Shown piece after piece: positions 17,289-25,839 of a DNA stretch of 64,000 nt. The translations under genes and the position numbers were made by a program. The notes below the pieces were generated by a model, which had not been told where the DNA came from, made no database searches, and saw only the letters and a program-made list of their open reading frames with translations. Positions within the stretch are counted from its first letter, which is position 1. Each line of letters opens with the position of its first letter. The DNA is from Sphingobium sp. Z007 (GTDB taxonomy: Bacteria; Pseudomonadota; Alphaproteobacteria; Sphingomonadales; Sphingomonadaceae), in assembly GCF_900013425.1 (NCBI RefSeq), contig NZ_FBXK01000001.1, forward strand, positions 1,052,501 to 1,116,500, given 5' to 3'.

Positions 17289-18529
17289 GCGGGTTTGCGC
17301 ACCAGTGTCCACAGGAGAAGAGCGCCCAGAAGGTCAAGGACGCCAAGAATGACGAAAAATGGCCCATAGCCGACTTGGTCCACCATCTGTCCCAGCAGGA
17401 GGGTGAAGATAAGGACGCCCAGATTGCCTGCCAGGCCAGCCAGACCCGCGGCAGTGGCTACGACATTGCGCGGAAAAAGGTCCGACGCCATCGTGATGAC
17501 CGTGACCGAAAGCGTCTGATGCGCAAAGCCGCCCAGGCACAGCAAAGCGATGGCCGCATAGGGGTTCGTCGCCATACCGACAAAGGCCATGCCGGTCATC
17601 ATGACCGCACCCAAAGTGAAGGTCCAACGCCGGGCATCGATCAGATCGACATTGCGGCGTTGCAGAAAGGTGACGACGGCCGGACCGAACAGACATCCCA
17701 GATCGGCGGCGAGAAAGGGCAGCCATGCAAAGAGAGCGATTTGCGCCAGGTCGAAGCCGCGCACCCGCGCCAGATAGAGCGGCATCCAGAAGGACAACAT
17801 GCCCCATACCGGGTCCGCCAGCATCCGCGGTAGGGCGATCCCCCAAAGGTCGCGTCGGCGCAGCAGCGACAGGATGGACGCGCGTGTCGCCTGCGGCGCG
17901 AGCCGCGCTTCCTGTCCACTGGCGATATAGTCGCGTTCCTGGGCGGTCAGCCGTGGGTGGCGCGCGGGACTGTTATAATAGAATAGCCAGAGTAATGCCC
18001 AAACCAGGCCGATGGCCCCGGCAATCACGAACGCCAGGCGCCAACTGTGCATCATGACTGCCCATGCCACCAGGGGCGGCGCGAACACCGCGCCGAACGA
18101 GGCACCGATATTATAAACGCCGCCGGCAAGGCCGCGTTCCTTGGCCGGAAACCATTCGGCGACGAGTTTTTGACCGGCGGGTTGGGCTGACCCTTCCGCC
18201 AAGCCCAGCAGGCCGCGCAAAGCGGCAAATCCGAACCATCCGTTGACGAAGCCATGCGCCATGGTGATGAGCGACCAGGCGGCGACGCAAACGCCAAAGC
18301 CTATGCGCAGCCCCACGCTGTCGAGGAAGTAGCCGGCGGCCGGCTGGAACATCACGCCAAGCTGGAAGGCGCTAGTGATCCAGCCATATTCGACGCTGGT
18401 GATGGACTGTTCCGACAGAATGACGGGGGCAGCCACGCCCAGGACGGAGCGCGAAAGATAGTTGATGACCATGGCGCCGACGAACAGGCCGATAATGGTC
18501 CATCGTATTTTTCCCATCCGACCGGTCAT
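17285..18529 (-). CDS. MFS transporter, anion:cation symporter (hexuronate/ExuT-like) family
   Basis: 414 aa, 12 membrane segments. NYLSRSVLGVAAPVI in TM1 and the loop motif YFLDSVGLRIGF are typical, as is the long TM4 motif ALRGLLGLAEGSAQPAGQKLVAEWFP of the ACS branch that includes hexuronate and other organic-anion carriers. Translational coupling to xynB suggests xylooligosaccharide or aldouronate import (inference). A degenerate TAGCG palindrome lies just upstream (18543-18556). The start at 18529 has AGG at about 7 bases. Confidence 0.87.
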   Translation of the reverse strand: MTGRMGKIRWTIIGLFVGAMVINYLSRSVLGVAAPVILSEQSITSVEYGWITSAFQLGVMFQPAAGYFLDSVGLRIGFGVCVAAWSLITMAHGFVNGWFGFAALRGLLGLAEGSAQPAGQKLVAEWFPAKERGLAGGVYNIGASFGAVFAPPLVAWAVMMHSWRLAFVIAGAIGLVWALLWLFYYNSPARHPRLTAQERDYIASGQEARLAPQATRASILSLLRRRDLWGIALPRMLADPVWGMLSFWMPLYLARVRGFDLAQIALFAWLPFLAADLGCLFGPAVVTFLQRRNVDLIDARRWTFTLGAVMMTGMAFVGMATNPYAAIALLCLGGFAHQTLSVTVITMASDLFPRNVVATAAGLAGLAGNLGVLIFTLLLGQMVDQVGYGPFFVILGVLDLLGALLLWTLVRKPA

Positions 18530-18542
18530 CGCGAAGCCTGTG

Positions 18543-18556
18543 TGATAGCGTTAACA
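18543..18556. promoter_or_regulatory. Degenerate LacI-type operator upstream of the MFS-xynB operon
   Basis: TGATAGCGTTAACA keeps the left half of the 2057 palindrome exactly and a TTAAC right half. It is 14 bp before the transporter start on the minus strand. Together with the perfect site at 18720 it fills most of the 296-bp divergent intergenic space 18530-18825, in which I see no gene. Confidence 0.35.
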
Positions 18557-18719
18557 TATCTGGCAGCGGGCGCGGATTCCGCACGCAACATCGCAAGTTG
18601 CCGGTGGTACGGGCACCGCAATGCATGAACTGACGCTAGGTTTTGCACCACATGACATCCTCCTCCCATCGCTCTTGTCAGACTATTGACAATAATCGAC
18701 GACGATATCAATAGACGTT

Positions 18720-18731
18720 GTTAGCGCTAAC
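18720..18731. promoter_or_regulatory. LacI-type operator upstream of the TonB receptor
   Basis: GTTAGCGCTAAC is a perfect 12-bp palindrome about 95 bp before the TonB receptor start. It shares the TAGCGCTA core with 2057 and 11702. Confidence 0.6.
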
Positions 18732-18825
18732 CAAATTTCTGTCGAGTCTATGACATGGCCGACGGGAGAAGTGCCGTTTCGGACCCTGCTCCGCGACAGG
18801 AAAGAAAAATCCAGGGGAGAGTATC

Positions 18826-20205
18826 ATGTCACATTCCAGTTTTCATATCGCCAAATCCTGCCTGAGGACCGCCACGGTCAGCATGGCGGCTATGCTGGCT
18901 TCCATGGTAGCGGCGCCGACCTTCGCGCAAGACGCAACCGATGGAGCTGCGCCGCAGGCCAATGAACCACGCGCCAACGAGAGCGACATCGTCGTAACGG
19001 GTTCGCGCATCAAGGCCAGCGGCTACACCGCGCCCACCCCGACGACCGTCATCGACTCCGGCGCAATCGAAGCCAATGCGCAGCCCAATATCTTCACCAC
19101 CATCGCGCAGTTGCCATCCCTGCAGGGATCGTCGGGCACGTCGACCAACACCTTCAGCACGTCGAGCGGCCAGCAAGGGCTTAGCTCCTTCTCGCTGCGC
19201 GGCGTGGGCGCCATTCGCACGCTGACGCTGCTCGATGGCCAGCGGGTTGTCGGCGCGAACGTGACCGGCGTACCGGACATCAGCCTGTTCCCCCAATTGC
19301 TGGTCCAGCGCGTCGATGTCGTGAACGGCGGCGCTTCGGCCTCCTATGGATCGGATGCGGTTGGCGGCGTCGTCAACTTCATCACCGACACCCGCTTCAA
19401 GGGTATAAAGGGCAATGTCCAGGGCGGCATCAGCGACTATGGCGACAATGAACAGGTGCTCGTCCAGCTTGCGGCCGGGACCAGCTTTGCCGACGATCGT
19501 ATCCATCTGGTCGTCAGTGGCGAATATGCCAATGAAGACGGCGTGGGCGGCGGCGACTGGGGCATTGGCCTTGCCGGCGGACGCGACTGGTTCAAGCAGA
19601 CCAGTCTGATCGATCGCGGTGTCACCAATGACGGATCGCCGCGCTTTGTCCTGCGCGATTTTGCACAGGCCATCAACTACACCAAATATGGCCTGATCAC
19701 GACCGGCCCGTTGCAGGGCACAGCGTTCGATGAAGCGGGCAACCCGTTTCAGTTCAACTACGGTTCCAACGGCACGCCCACCCGTGGCAATTCCAATGTC
19801 GTAAATGGCTGCTTCCCCGGCTTTTGCATCGGCGGCGACCTGTCGGGCAATGTCGATGCTGGCCGCACGCTCCAGTCGTCGATCGAACGGATCAACACCT
19901 ATGGCCGATTGGGCTTCGACTTTTCCGACAATGACGAACTCTATTTCACCTTCAACTATGGCCAGGTGAAAACCCAGAACCAGCCTGTAGGCGGCATGAA
20001 CCGGCCCGGCTTGACGATCCAGTGCGCCAATCCGTTCGTGCCCGCCTCGATCAAGACGGCCTGCGCGACAGCCGGGATCACCAGCTTCGGCTATGGCACC
20101 AGCAATGCGGCGCTGGGCAACACCCAGGTCAAGACCGATCGTCGCCAATATCGCGGCGTGATCGGCGCGAAGGGCGAGTTCGTGTTGATTTCCACTGAGA
20201 TGTGA
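18826..20205 (+). pseudogene. TonB-dependent receptor, 5' fragment (interrupted by IS21-family element)
   Basis: This begins with an AGGGGAGAG ribosome-binding site and a signal peptide (about 1-35). The TonB box-like EDSDIVVTGSRI region is followed by a plug domain (TPTTVIDSGAIEAN, GVGAIRTLTLLDGQRVVG, VQRVDVVNGGASASYGSDAVGGVVNF) and the first barrel strands. The true frame runs to the duplicated GAGTTCG at 20176-20182; the last residues to 20205 are IS sequence. Joining 20182 to 22684 restores one open frame of 981 codons. As it stands only a plug and partial barrel could be made, which cannot form a pore. It was probably the importer for xylan or arabinoxylan oligosaccharides. Confidence 0.9.
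20176..20182 (+). repeat. Target-site duplication, left copy
   Basis: GAGTTCG immediately before the left inverted repeat; an identical copy follows the right inverted repeat at 22677-22683. Confidence 0.9.
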
Positions 20206-20295
20206 CCCGGGAGGGGCATAAATTTCCACTGAGAAGTGACCCATGTTCTGACCTTCCCCTGGCTGATTGCAGCGGGGGATCAAGGAGTGATCTAC

Positions 20296-21822
20296 ATGGC
20301 GCTATTGAGTGTAATCCGGCGTTGGCACTTTCGGGAGAAGATGCCGATCCGTGAGATTGAGCGGCGCACAGGATTGTCGCGCAACACGATCCGCAAGTAT
20401 CTGCGCGCGGGCACGGTAGAACCGCAGTTCAAGATTCCCGACCGACCGAGCAAGCTGGACCCCTATGCTGAGAAGCTGTCGGGGTGGCTGCGGATCGAGG
20501 CCGGCAAGTCGCGCAAACAGAAGCGCACAGCCAAGCAGATGCACGCCGATCTGGTGTCTTTGGGCTATGATGGGTCCTATGGCCGTGTCGCGGCGTTTGT
20601 GCGGGCCTGGAAGGCTGGCCGGCAGATTGAGCAGCAGACCAGCGGGCGCGGAACATTCGTGCCGTTGGTCTTCCAGTCCGGTGAGGCATTTCAGTTCGAC
20701 TGGAGTGAAGACTGGGCCATTCTTGGTGGCGAGCGCGTCAAGTTACAGGCGGCGCATACCAAGCTGTCGCACAGCAAGGCCTTCATCGTGCGGGCCTATC
20801 CGCTCCAGACCCACGAGATGCTGTTCGACGCGCTGACCCAGGCGTTCCGCGTTCTTGGCGGGGTTCCGCAACGCGGGATCTTCGATAATATGAAGACCGC
20901 GGTTGACCGGATCGGTAGCGGCAAGGCGCGACAGGTCAACGCCCGGTTTGCAGCGATGGCCAGCCATTATCTGTTTGAGCCTGAGTTTTGTAACCCAGCA
21001 TCAGGGTGGGAGAAGGGACAGGTCGAGAAGAACGTTCAGGATGCGCGGCGCAGACTGTGGCAGCGTTTGCCGAGCTTCCCGGATATCCATGCGCTCAACG
21101 CTTGGCTCGAGGAACAGTGTATCGCGCAATGGGGTGATATCCAGCATGGCAGCTTGCCCGGCACAGTTGCCGATGTTCATGCTGGGGAGGTCGGCAACCT
21201 GATGCAGTTGGGGCGGCCATTTGATGGCTTTGTCGAGCACACCAAGCGGGTGTCGCCGATCTGCCTCATCCACTTCGAGCGCAACCGCTACAGCGTGCCC
21301 GCCTCGTTCGCCAACCGCCCGGTCAGTGTCAGGATCTATCCTGAGCGGATCGTGGTCGCCGCCGAGGGGCAGATCCTGTGTGAGCATAACCGGATCATTG
21401 AGCGATCTCACCACAGTGGCGGGCGGACGATCTATGACTGGCGGCATTATCTGGCGGTGATCCAGCGCAAGCCGGGCGCGCTGCGCAATGGTGCGCCGTT
21501 CACGCAGTTGCCAGAGGCCTTTAAACAGCTACAAAGCCAGCTTCTGCGGCGCCCCGGCGGTGATCGGGAGATGGCCGAGATCCTGGCGCTCGTGCTGCAG
21601 CATGACGAGCAGGCGGTGCTGTGCGCGGTCGAACTGGCGCTTGAGGCAGGCGTCGCTACCAAGACTCATGTTCTCAACCTTCTGCACCGTCTGACTGACG
21701 GTAAGGCGCCTCCCGCGCCCCCGATCGATGCGCCCCAGGCACTGCGTCTTGCCCAGGAGCCACTCGCCGATGTCGGGCGTTATGACGCCCTCCGTAATGG
21801 AGGGCTGCGCCATGCGTCATGA
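20296..21822 (+). CDS. istA: IS21-family transposase IstA
   Basis: 508 aa from the ATG at 20296, which has AAGGAG 8 bases upstream; the earlier in-frame start at 20236 lies within the terminal repeat region. An N-terminal helix-turn-helix ([24 protein letters not shown]) binds the ends. The DDE catalytic core has Asp in FQFDWSED, Asp in GIFDNMKTA and Glu in [13 protein letters not shown]-terminal beta-rich domain follows. It is intact and probably active with IstB. Its stop overlaps the istB start by 11 bp. Confidence 0.95.
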   Translation: MALLSVIRRWHFREKMPIREIERRTGLSRNTIRKYLRAGTVEPQFKIPDRPSKLDPYAEKLSGWLRIEAGKSRKQKRTAKQMHADLVSLGYDGSYGRVAAFVRAWKAGRQIEQQTSGRGTFVPLVFQSGEAFQFDWSEDWAILGGERVKLQAAHTKLSHSKAFIVRAYPLQTHEMLFDALTQAFRVLGGVPQRGIFDNMKTAVDRIGSGKARQVNARFAAMASHYLFEPEFCNPASGWEKGQVEKNVQDARRRLWQRLPSFPDIHALNAWLEEQCIAQWGDIQHGSLPGTVADVHAGEVGNLMQLGRPFDGFVEHTKRVSPICLIHFERNRYSVPASFANRPVSVRIYPERIVVAAEGQILCEHNRIIERSHHSGGRTIYDWRHYLAVIQRKPGALRNGAPFTQLPEAFKQLQSQLLRRPGGDREMAEILALVLQHDEQAVLCAVELALEAGVATKTHVLNLLHRLTDGKAPPAPPIDAPQALRLAQEPLADVGRYDALRNGGLRHAS

Positions 21823-22591
21823 CCCTGCCAGCGCCGCTGTTGTCGTCATGCTCAAGGCGCTCAAGATGTATGGCATGGCCCAGGCAGTCGGAGACCTCAT
21901 CGAGCAAGGTGCCCCAGCCTTCGACGCTGCCGTGCCGATCATCTCCCAACTGCTGAAGGCCGAAATGGCTGAGCGGGAGGTCCGCTCGATCGCTTACCAG
22001 ATCAAGGCAGCCCGGTTCCCGGCCTACAAGGATCTGGCCGGGTTCGACTTCGCCTCAAGCGAGGTCAATGAAGCTATGGTCCGGCAACTGCATGGCGGCG
22101 AATTTATCGATGGCGGTGATAACGTCGTGCTGATCGGCGGTCCTGGCACGGGGAAATCCCATATCGCCACTGCGCTGGGCGTCCAGGCCGTCGAGCATCA
22201 CCGCAAGAAGGTCCGGTTCTTCGCCACGGTCGACCTGGTCAACGCCCTCGAACAGGAAAAGGTCATGAACAAGGCCGGCCAGCTCGCTGAGCGCTTGCTG
22301 CGCCTCGATCTCATCATCCTCGACGAGCTCGGATATCTACCGTTCAGCCCATCAGGTGGCGCGCTGCTGTTCCATCTGCTCAGCAAACTCTATGAGCGCA
22401 CCAGCGTGATCATCACCACAAATCTCAGCTTCAGCGAATGGGCTGGCGTGTTTGGCGATGCAAAAATGACCACTGCGCTGCTGGATCGGCTCACCCACCA
22501 CTGCCACATCATCGAGACCGGCAATGACAGCTTCCGGTTCAAAGCCAGCTCCGCAGTCTCCAAAACACGAAAGGAAAAATCACCAGCTTGA
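21812..22591 (+). CDS. istB: IS21-family ATPase helper IstB
   Basis: 259 aa, DnaC/DnaA-like AAA+ ATPase that directs IstA to target DNA. Walker A is GGPGTGKS and Walker B is LIILDELGY, with sensor residues in [18 protein letters not shown] lies 7 bases before the ATG at 21812; a longer in-frame start at 21728 is embedded in istA and is unlikely. No defects are seen. Confidence 0.95.
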   Translation: MRHDPASAAVVVMLKALKMYGMAQAVGDLIEQGAPAFDAAVPIISQLLKAEMAEREVRSIAYQIKAARFPAYKDLAGFDFASSEVNEAMVRQLHGGEFIDGGDNVVLIGGPGTGKSHIATALGVQAVEHHRKKVRFFATVDLVNALEQEKVMNKAGQLAERLLRLDLIILDELGYLPFSPSGGALLFHLLSKLYERTSVIITTNLSFSEWAGVFGDAKMTTALLDRLTHHCHIIETGNDSFRFKASSAVSKTRKEKSPA

Positions 22592-22676
22592 CCCTCGTCC
22601 CGCAACGCGGGACACACCTTCCACCCGGGTCACTTCTCGATGAAAATCCCGGGTCATATCTCAGTGGAAATCAACA

Positions 22677-22683
22677 GAGTTCG
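22677..22683 (+). repeat. Target-site duplication, right copy
   Basis: GAGTTCG directly after the right inverted repeat, matching 20176-20182. Confidence 0.9.
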
Positions 22684-24272
22684 GCCTGTTCGGCACGGAT
22701 TGGACCTACGATAATTATTATACGCGGGGCACCAATTATTCGGACATCGACGTGTCCAACATCATGCTCAGCAACCGTTTCAATGACGCGATCAACGCCA
22801 CCACGCTGAACGGCGCGGTCGTGTGCGCCAGCGCCACGGCGCGGGCCAATGGATGCCAGCCGCTCAACATCTTCGGCGGCAATCCGTCGCAGGCCGCGCT
22901 CGACTATATCATGCCCGAAAACGGCCCGTTCCAGCGCACGCGCCAGACGCAGGACGTAGTCAGCCTCAACTTCTCAGGCTCCCCAGTGGACCTGTGGGCC
23001 GGGCCGCTCTCCATCGCCTTCGGCGCGGAATATCGTCATGAATTTTATCGCGTCAAAGCGGACCCCTATGGCGTGGGCTTCAATTTCGCCTCGGCGACGG
23101 CGGACTATCCCGCCGATCCTACGCTCAATGCGGGCGGCAACAACTGGTATGCTGGCAATTATAAGAGCGGCGGCGGCGCCTATAGCGTCAAGGAAGCCTT
23201 TTTCGAGGCGGATCTGCCGGTCATCAACAGCGACGCGCTGGGGCGGGCCAATATCAACGGCGCGGTGCGCGTGACCGATTACAGCACATCGGGCGTCAAC
23301 TGGACCTGGAAGATCGGCGGCACCTGGAACCTGCCGATCGACGGCTTCCGCCTGCGCGGCGTGACGTCGAAGGACGTGCGCGCGCCCAACCTGTCCGAAC
23401 TGTTTGCCGCGCCGGTCACCACCACGCTGCCGAACTTCTTCGATCCGTTTAGCGGCAGGAACGTGCTGGCGATCCAGAATGTGATCGGCAACACCAATCT
23501 GCGCCCTGAAACGGCGCGCAATACGACGGCGGGCATCGCCTTTTCGGGCGCATCCTGGCTGCCGGGTCTCAGCTTCTCGTTCGATTACTACAGCATCAAG
23601 ATCAACGACGTCGTGTCCACCCTGGGCGCTGGCGATATCGTCAACCTGTGTTTCCAGCAGGTCGCGAACGAGTTCTGCGACGCCTTCAACCTGAACAACC
23701 AGAGCGGCCCGAACTTCATCAACGTCCAGCCGTTCAACCTGGCGTCGTGGAAGACCAGCGGTTTCGACATCGAAGCAAGCTATCGCTGGCAGCAGCCGCT
23801 GGGCCTGCCCGGCAGCCTAACTTTCCGCGCCCTTGCGACCCATGTGCGCAAGTTCGTGATCGACTCCGGTATCCAGGGCACGATCCCCAACGAAACGGCG
23901 GGCGTCAACACGGGCAACACGCCTGATTGGAAATGGCTGGCGATTCAGAGCTACGAGAACGACAAATTCTCATTCATGGTCCAGGAACGCTGGTTCAGCG
24001 ACGGCGTACTGGGCAACCAATATGTCGTGTGCCAGCCGGGCAGCTGCCCGGAATCGACCAACAATGCCCCGACGATCGACCAGAATTTCATGCCTGGCGC
24101 CTTCTATGTCGACATTGGTGGCACGTACAATATCACCAAGGCGATCACCGCCTATGCCAAGATCGACAATCTGTTCAACCGCGATCCGGCGAAGTCGCCC
24201 TTCTTCGTCAATCCGGCGCTGTATGACGTCGTGGGCCGCATGTATCGTGCGGGTGTTCGCTTCCGCTTTTAA
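22684..24272 (+). pseudogene. TonB-dependent receptor, 3' fragment (after IS21-family element)
   Basis: This continues the reading frame of the 18826 receptor (GLFGTDWTYDNYY onward) through the rest of the 22-strand barrel. Typical barrel segments are GAEYRHEFYRV, FRLRGVTSKDVRAPNLSELFA, NLRPETARNTTAGIAFSG and TPDWKWLAIQSYENDKFSFM. It ends in the aromatic C-terminal strand MYRAGVRFRF used for outer-membrane assembly. An internal ATG at 22752 opens the same frame but would give a protein with no signal peptide or plug. Without excision this is not functional. Confidence 0.9.
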
Positions 24273-24280
24273 TCTATAGA

Positions 24281-24319
24281 CCATGCCGGGCCGGTCGGTA
24301 ACGGCCCGGCCCGGCATGG
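24281..24319. terminator. Long stem-loop between the TonB receptor and DUF1593 gene
   Basis: CCATGCCGGGCCGG (24281-24294) pairs perfectly with 24306-24319 over 14 bp with an 11-base loop. No U-run follows. It could attenuate read-through from the receptor into the next two genes, or protect the receptor mRNA 3' end. Confidence 0.5.
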
Positions 24320-24345
24320 CCGCATGAAACTGGGGAGAGGACCAC

Positions 24346-25800
24346 ATGAAACGTTTCGCCTTCATGGCGGCAATCGCGTCTTTGATCCCCCCGGTCGCCT
24401 TGCCGGCTGCCTCTCCCCCTTCTTCTGCCGCGTTAACGTCCAAGCAGCGCCTGATCATATTGAGCGATATAGAGGCGGACCCGGACGATACCCAATCCTT
24501 CGTTCGGTTGTTTCTTTACGCCAACCAGATCGATCTGGAAGGACTTGTCGCTACGACGTCCGTGCATATGAAGCACGCGATACACCCGGACTCGATCCGA
24601 AGGATCATCGACGCCTATGGCAAGGTTCAGCCCAATCTGAACCTGCATGAACCGGGCTATCCCGCCGCTGCGCGATTGCAGGCTCTGGTGCGGGAGGGAC
24701 AGCCGACCTATGGCATGGAAGCCGTCGGTGATGGCCGGGATAGCACGGGATCGCGAATGATCGTGCAAGCGATCGAGAAAGACGATCCAAGGCCGCTGTG
24801 GATTTCCATCTGGGGCGGCGCCAATAGTCTGGCACAAGCGCTCTATACCTTGCGCGCCACCCGGTCCGCTCAGGACGTGACGCGGCTGACGAGCCGCCTG
24901 CGCGTCTACACCATTTCCGACCAGGACGACAGCGGCGCATGGATCCGCCGGAATTTCCCGGCGCTTTTCTATGTCGTCAGTCCTGGCGGCTATGGAGCGG
25001 GCACGTGGACCGGGATACATAGCCGCATCGAAGGCGCAGACAATGCCACGATCGGCAACGACTGGTTACGGGACAATATCCAGCAAGGTCACGGCCCCCT
25101 GGGCGCAGCCTATCCTGACGTATCCTATGGGATGGAGGGCGACACGCCCGCGTATCTGTCGCTGATACCCACCGGACTGAGCGATCCAGACCATCCCAAC
25201 TGGGGCGGCTGGGGCGGGCGGTATGAACTGTATACGCCGGCTGTCGAAGCAACCGACCCTGACGGCTTTACCGGCGGGGTGCCGATCGAACAGGAGACCC
25301 GGCCGATCTGGACCAACGCCACGGATGCCGTTGCGCCGTTGACCCGCAATGCGATCGGGCGTGCGGTCGTGCCTGCCGATCGGTCGATCAAGGATTTTCG
25401 GGCCACGCTCTGGCGCTGGCGAACGGATTTCCAGAATGATTTTGCAGCGCGCATGGCCTGGTCGACTAAAGCCTATAAGGACGCCAATCATCCGCCCAAG
25501 GTTCACCTCGCCCACGCCGAACGGTTGACGGTGAAAGCCGGGCAGCGCCTAGTCCTGAGCGGTCTCGGCACGATGGACCCCGATGGGGACAGTTTGAGCT
25601 ATTACTGGTTCCATTACCCCGAAGTCAGCGGCTGGGCGTCGGCGATACCGTCCGGGATCGCGCCCAATAGCGTGACCGTCGATTTTACCGCGCCTATGGT
25701 CAAGGCGCGACGCGAAGCGCATTTCATCCTGTCGGTCACCGATAAGGGAATGCCGCCCGTCACCCGATATCGGCGGGTGATCGTGACGATCGAGCCGTGA
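24346..25800 (+). CDS. DUF1593 / Sde182-like exported protein with nucleoside-hydrolase-like fold
   Basis: 484 aa with a signal peptide (about 1-24). The N-terminal domain (30-320) has LIILSDIEADPDDTQSFVRLFLYAN, an Asp-rich motif of the nucleoside-hydrolase-like DUF1593 fold, plus WISIWGGANSLAQAL. The C-terminal domain (about 390-484) is an Ig-like sandwich (GLGTMDPDGDSLSYYWFHYPE). The founding member, Sde182, was described as cellulose-binding; the reaction is not known. Such genes often sit in plant-polysaccharide loci. It is 74 bp after the disrupted receptor and probably shared its promoter. Confidence 0.8.
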   Translation: MKRFAFMAAIASLIPPVALPAASPPSSAALTSKQRLIILSDIEADPDDTQSFVRLFLYANQIDLEGLVATTSVHMKHAIHPDSIRRIIDAYGKVQPNLNLHEPGYPAAARLQALVREGQPTYGMEAVGDGRDSTGSRMIVQAIEKDDPRPLWISIWGGANSLAQALYTLRATRSAQDVTRLTSRLRVYTISDQDDSGAWIRRNFPALFYVVSPGGYGAGTWTGIHSRIEGADNATIGNDWLRDNIQQGHGPLGAAYPDVSYGMEGDTPAYLSLIPTGLSDPDHPNWGGWGGRYELYTPAVEATDPDGFTGGVPIEQETRPIWTNATDAVAPLTRNAIGRAVVPADRSIKDFRATLWRWRTDFQNDFAARMAWSTKAYKDANHPPKVHLAHAERLTVKAGQRLVLSGLGTMDPDGDSLSYYWFHYPEVSGWASAIPSGIAPNSVTVDFTAPMVKARREAHFILSVTDKGMPPVTRYRRVIVTIEP

Positions 25801-25839
25801 CGGGACCGTCTAGAATAACGGGATGAGAGGATGAAGTGC

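Larger units (their letters stand above)
20183..22676 (+). mobile_element. Complete IS21-family insertion sequence (2494 bp)
   Basis: The ends are inverted: TGTTGATTTCCACTGAGAT at 20183 and its complement ending at 22676, with one mismatch farther in (ATGTGACCC versus ATATGACCC). A second internal copy, TTTCCACTGAGAAGTGACCC, lies near 20223, and a related copy is near 22625. These are the multiple terminal binding sites usual in IS21. It carries istA and istB, both intact, and is flanked by a 7-bp direct repeat. The receptor frame is exactly restored when the element and one repeat are removed, so the insertion looks recent. Confidence 0.95.

Noticed and set aside
18829..20283. 484-codon minus-strand open frame opposite the TonB 5' fragment
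   Set aside because: It runs through the IS end into the receptor and has no domain; the receptor is clear.
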